A DNA stretch of 64,000 nucleotides from CAXBMB01 sp052078155 (lineage in GTDB: Bacteria > Pseudomonadota > Alphaproteobacteria > Kiloniellales > DSM-21159), in NCBI GenBank assembly GCA_052078155.1, contig JBQJBP010000001.1, forward strand, positions 1,798,001 to 1,862,000, read 5' to 3'. Both the position numbers and the translations under genes were made by a program. A model generated the notes under the pieces. It ran no database searches. It saw nothing but the letters and a program-made list of their open reading frames with translations, and was not told where the DNA came from. How positions within the stretch are numbered: position 1 is the first letter of the stretch; each line of letters opens with the position of its first letter. Below, one piece after another: positions 61,416-64,000 of the stretch.

Positions 61416-62642
61416 TCAGGCGTGTTCCTGAATGAAGGCGGCAATGCGGGGTTTGATGATTTCCCGCCAGCGACGGCCATTGAAAATACCGTAGTGGCCC
61501 ACACCGGGCTGCAGATGATCGGCCTGCATCGAGTCCGGCAGGTTGGAACAGAGCGTATGTGCTGCGGTGGTCTGACCGGGAGCGGAAATGTCATCCAGCT
61601 CCCCTTCCACTGTCAGCAAGGCAGTCTTCTTGATGTCCTGCGGACGCACGGGAATGTCCCGCCATTTGAACTGACCTTTGGGCAGCAGGTGGGTCTGGAA
61701 GATGGTTTCGACCGTTTCCAAGTAGTAGCGCGCCGGAGAATCCATCACGGCCAGGTATTCATCATAGAATTTGCGGTGGGCTTCGGCTGAATCTCCATCC
61801 CCTTCGATCAGGTGATGGAACATATTGACGTGGGCGTTCATGTGGCGGGGCGCGTTCATGGAAATGAAGCTGCTCAACTGCACAAAACCGGGATAGACCT
61901 CCCGCCCGCCGCCTGGGTAGTAGCTGGGAACTTCCGACAGAACGGTGTTGCGGAACCATTCAATGGGCTGGCTTTCACCAAACTCTGTCACCTGTGTTGG
62001 CGCGGCACGGGTATCGATAGGTCCCCCCATCAGGGTCATGGTCTTTGGCTGGGCAGGGTCGTCTGCCGTGGCCAGCAGGGAAACCGCTGACAGGACCAGG
62101 GGGGCGGGTTGGCAAACAGCCATGACATTCAGATTGGGCGCCAGCAGACGCATGAACTCCAGCAGATAATCGATGTATTCATCCAGGCCAAAATCGCCGT
62201 CAGACAGAGGGACAAGCTGAGCATCGACCCAATCAGTTACATAGACCTCATGATCCTGTACCATCGCCTGTACCGTACCGCGCAGCAGGGTGGCATGGTG
62301 GCCGCTCATGGGTGCAACCAACAGAATTTTGGGCAGTTTCCCTGCGCCACCCCGACGCACAAAGCGCTCCAGCTTGCAGAAGGGTTTTTCCCGGATCAGT
62401 TTCTTTGAAACGGGCAGGCTTTTGCCATCAACCTCAACACTTTGGATGTTCCAGGCAGGTTTGCCCCTTTTACAAACCACCGATTCAGCCACTTCTAGTC
62501 CGGCGACAACAGATTTTCCGAAGGGCGTGTAAGCCAGAGGGACCAGCGGGTGGCTAAGCACATCTTTTGTGAGATCTCCCATCATGCGCCAGGGCATCAG
62601 GGCGGTGTTCTGAAAATCATACAACCGGTAAAGGGAGATCAT
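61416..62642 (-). CDS. phaZ: Intracellular polyhydroxyalkanoate depolymerase
   Basis: PhaZ breaks down stored polyhydroxybutyrate in the cell to release 3-hydroxybutyrate units. The protein of 408 residues matches Ralstonia PhaZ1 throughout. The nucleophile is Cys177 in MAVCQPAPLVL (a Cys in place of the serine of the lipase box). Other conserved parts are APMSGHHATLLRGTVQ, VTDWVDAQLVPLSDG, RPQDIKKTALLTVEGELDDI with the Asp, and GVGHYGIFNGRRWRE with the His of the triad. The ATG at 62642 is preferred over the TTG at 62684. The presence shows the cell makes PHA; the synthase genes are elsewhere. Confidence 0.94.
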   Translation of the reverse strand: MISLYRLYDFQNTALMPWRMMGDLTKDVLSHPLVPLAYTPFGKSVVAGLEVAESVVCKRGKPAWNIQSVEVDGKSLPVSKKLIREKPFCKLERFVRRGGAGKLPKILLVAPMSGHHATLLRGTVQAMVQDHEVYVTDWVDAQLVPLSDGDFGLDEYIDYLLEFMRLLAPNLNVMAVCQPAPLVLSAVSLLATADDPAQPKTMTLMGGPIDTRAAPTQVTEFGESQPIEWFRNTVLSEVPSYYPGGGREVYPGFVQLSSFISMNAPRHMNAHVNMFHHLIEGDGDSAEAHRKFYDEYLAVMDSPARYYLETVETIFQTHLLPKGQFKWRDIPVRPQDIKKTALLTVEGELDDISAPGQTTAAHTLCSNLPDSMQADHLQPGVGHYGIFNGRRWREIIKPRIAAFIQEHA

Positions 62643-63249
62643 GAAGGCATCCAGGGCAATTGAACAAAGGGGCAAAAAATCCAATCCAGCCCGGCGGTAT
62701 CAAGAATGAAAACCCAAGTTGGAATTCTGTCTTCCTGGCAGCCGCTCTCGGCAAAAACGAATTTCGCAGTTGCAACATGATGCAGAAGAATTTCTGGTTT
62801 AAAAGTTAAATTATGACCGATTTACCACATTTTTTTTGCGAATCGTGCGCGAACCTGTAACGGGTTTGTGAATTTATTGTTTAAGATCAATCGATTAACA
62901 GAAATCTCTTTTGTTTCAGATCTGCTTACTTTTTTTGCTGCAACTGCTCAAAAGTTGACCATCCACCAACACGCCCTCCGCCTCATAAGGGTAAAACCAG
63001 CTTTTCCTGATCGTTTTGAGCGAACGGGATTCGGAGAATGTGGAGAGAGTAAGGCCGATTTGCGTCCTTTCATTCCCTGTTCCATGAAGAATTTTTCATC
63101 TTCAGGAAAAGCGGTGGTAAGGCGAGGTCTGCCATTTGTTAAGGGACAGAAAACCAAAGCCTTTTCCGGCCAGAACCAACGCAGCGGAAAAGCAGGAGAC
63201 CTTATAGGTCCCGAGCTAGACAGTCCTAAGACAGATGGAGACACTTGCC
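62643..63249. other. Divergent intergenic region between phaZ and degP
   Basis: Promoters for both genes must lie here. The part 62760-62950 is AT-rich with a run of eight T residues. The sequence TTGCAACATGATGCAG (about 62770-62785) has TGCA repeats like those bound by PhaR-type regulators. TGAAGA/TCTTCA (63085-63104) forms a small hairpin. No gene is seen. Confidence 0.4.
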
Positions 63250-64000
63250 ATGACAGCCTTTCACCCCCCCGTTCCCCCCCGTGCAGACGATCAGGACAGA
63301 CGTTCATCCCGCCAAAGGATGCTGGTCAGGCAGGGGCGCTGGATCAAGGGCAGTGCATTGACCTTGCTCGCAGGCGCCCTTCTGGCAGGCACCGTTCTGG
63401 CCACCACCAGTTCTGAAGCCTCTACTCAAGCCACAGCCCCCCTGCCCGCGGCCAGCAACAGCGGGTCATCCCTGCCTACAAGCTTTGCCCAGCTGAACCA
63501 GCAGGTCAGTCCGGCAGTGGTCAACATCTCCATTAAGAAGGTGGCCAAAGAACGCACCGCCATGGGACCGGAAGGCTCCTCTCCCTTCAATGAATTCTTT
63601 GAGCAGTTCCAGGAACGCTTCGGCAAAACCCCCAATGACCAGGCGCCCAAAAACCAGGGCAAAAGCGGTCCTGCCCCCCAGCAGACTCTGCAGTCTCTGG
63701 GATCAGGGTTTCTGATCGATCCTGATGGCTACGTTGTAACCAACAATCACGTGATCGACGGGGCCGATGAAATCGAAGTGAAACTGTCGGACGGCCGCAG
63801 TTTTGATGCAGAACTGATCGGCGGGGACGCCAAGAGCGACATTGCTTTGCTGAAAATCAGCAGCGATGAAGCCTTGCCATTTGTCGATCTGGGCAACTCC
63901 GACAACCTGCTGGTCGGCGACTGGGTGGTGGCCATCGGCAACCCCTTCGGCCTGGGCGGCACCCTGACCTCCGGCATCGTTTCAGCCCGGGGACGCGATA
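63250..64000 (+). CDS. degP: DegP/HtrA-family periplasmic serine protease (3' end outside window)
   Basis: The first 250 residues of an HtrA protease that degrades or refolds misfolded periplasmic proteins. The signal region (TLLAGALLAGTVLATTSS, about residues 38-55) follows a basic stretch of more than 20 residues. The catalytic His167 is in VTNNHVIDGA and Asp197 in AKSDIALL. The protease's serine (GNSGG) and the PDZ domains lie beyond the window. A good ribosome site (GGAG) precedes the ATG. The linker before the protease domain (residues 95-148) has the usual Gly/Pro/Gln-rich loop with NEFFEQFQERF. Alternative names DegQ or MucD are possible. Confidence 0.9.
   Translation, partial: MTAFHPPVPPRADDQDRRSSRQRMLVRQGRWIKGSALTLLAGALLAGTVLATTSSEASTQATAPLPAASNSGSSLPTSFAQLNQQVSPAVVNISIKKVAKERTAMGPEGSSPFNEFFEQFQERFGKTPNDQAPKNQGKSGPAPQQTLQSLGSGFLIDPDGYVVTNNHVIDGADEIEVKLSDGRSFDAELIGGDAKSDIALLKISSDEALPFVDLGNSDNLLVGDWVVAIGNPFGLGGTLTSGIVSARGRD

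Noticed and set aside
1..64000. CRISPR array, insertion sequence or prophage
   Set aside because: No regularly spaced direct repeats, transposase, integrase or phage genes were seen; gene content is housekeeping.

Overview
The window is an ordinary-looking chromosomal segment of an alphaproteobacterium, most likely a marine or aquatic member of the Rhodospirillales in the broad sense. The reasons are the long, two-part dCTP deaminase, the histone deacetylase-like / xseB / ispA / dxs / tlyA block, the pdxH / DnaJ-like / fabI / aroC neighbourhood, a PAS_5-type protein, DUF1491 and an intracellular polyhydroxyalkanoate depolymerase. Genus cannot be decided from the sequence alone. I see no rRNA or tRNA gene, CRISPR array, insertion sequence or phage gene. 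Coding density is high, and GTG and TTG starts are common (one CTG start is likely).

Layout. 1-377: end of a porin gene. 1209-5794: a polyamine-type ABC importer (ATPase, binding protein, two permeases), cut into segments by terminator-like hairpins after the ATPase and after the binding protein. 6048-11080: PadR-like regulator, a short-chain dehydrogenase, a small conserved unknown, a tandem universal stress protein, a FieF-like metal exporter and pdxH. 11431-18619: glycine-zipper lipoprotein, cbpA-cbpM chaperone pair, PAS_5 protein, YihY-family membrane protein, fabI, aroC and a GNAT acetyltransferase. 18661-29720: RNA uracil methyltransferase, AhpD-like protein, sppA, then the minus-strand block deacetylase-like / xseB / ispA / dxs / MATE exporter / tlyA, which supplies isoprenoid precursors. 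30260-40053: dcd, an FkbM-like methyltransferase, a second dehydrogenase, a DUF1801 protein, a reductase-aminotransferase pair facing a PuuR-like regulator, a YcaQ-type DNA glycosylase and a TPR-methyltransferase fusion. 40426-44939: a two-gene RND efflux system. 45166-48113: CocE-type hydrolase, TusA-like protein and a DUF423 membrane protein. 48682-54327: XRE regulator, a 2OG-Fe(II) oxygenase-like protein and the late queuosine genes queA, tgt, queF and queG. 54369-57900: sensor kinase, single-domain response regulator and small lipoprotein. 58164-64000: SpmA/SpmB-like fusion, atypical phosphotransferase, DUF1491, PHA depolymerase and the start of a DegP/HtrA protease.

How the genes work together. 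Clear functional units are polyamine-type uptake, CbpA with its inhibitor CbpM, Dxs with IspA (DXP and farnesyl diphosphate synthesis), the RND adaptor with its pump, the QueA/Tgt/QueF/QueG tRNA-modification set and the kinase/receiver pair. No convincing new multi-gene system is visible. The best leads are the oxygenase-like gene just upstream of the queuosine genes, the regulator/aminotransferase/reductase module, a phosphotransferase whose catalytic histidine is replaced, the TPR-methyltransferase fusion, and a structure-rich 830-base gap before the ATPase gene.
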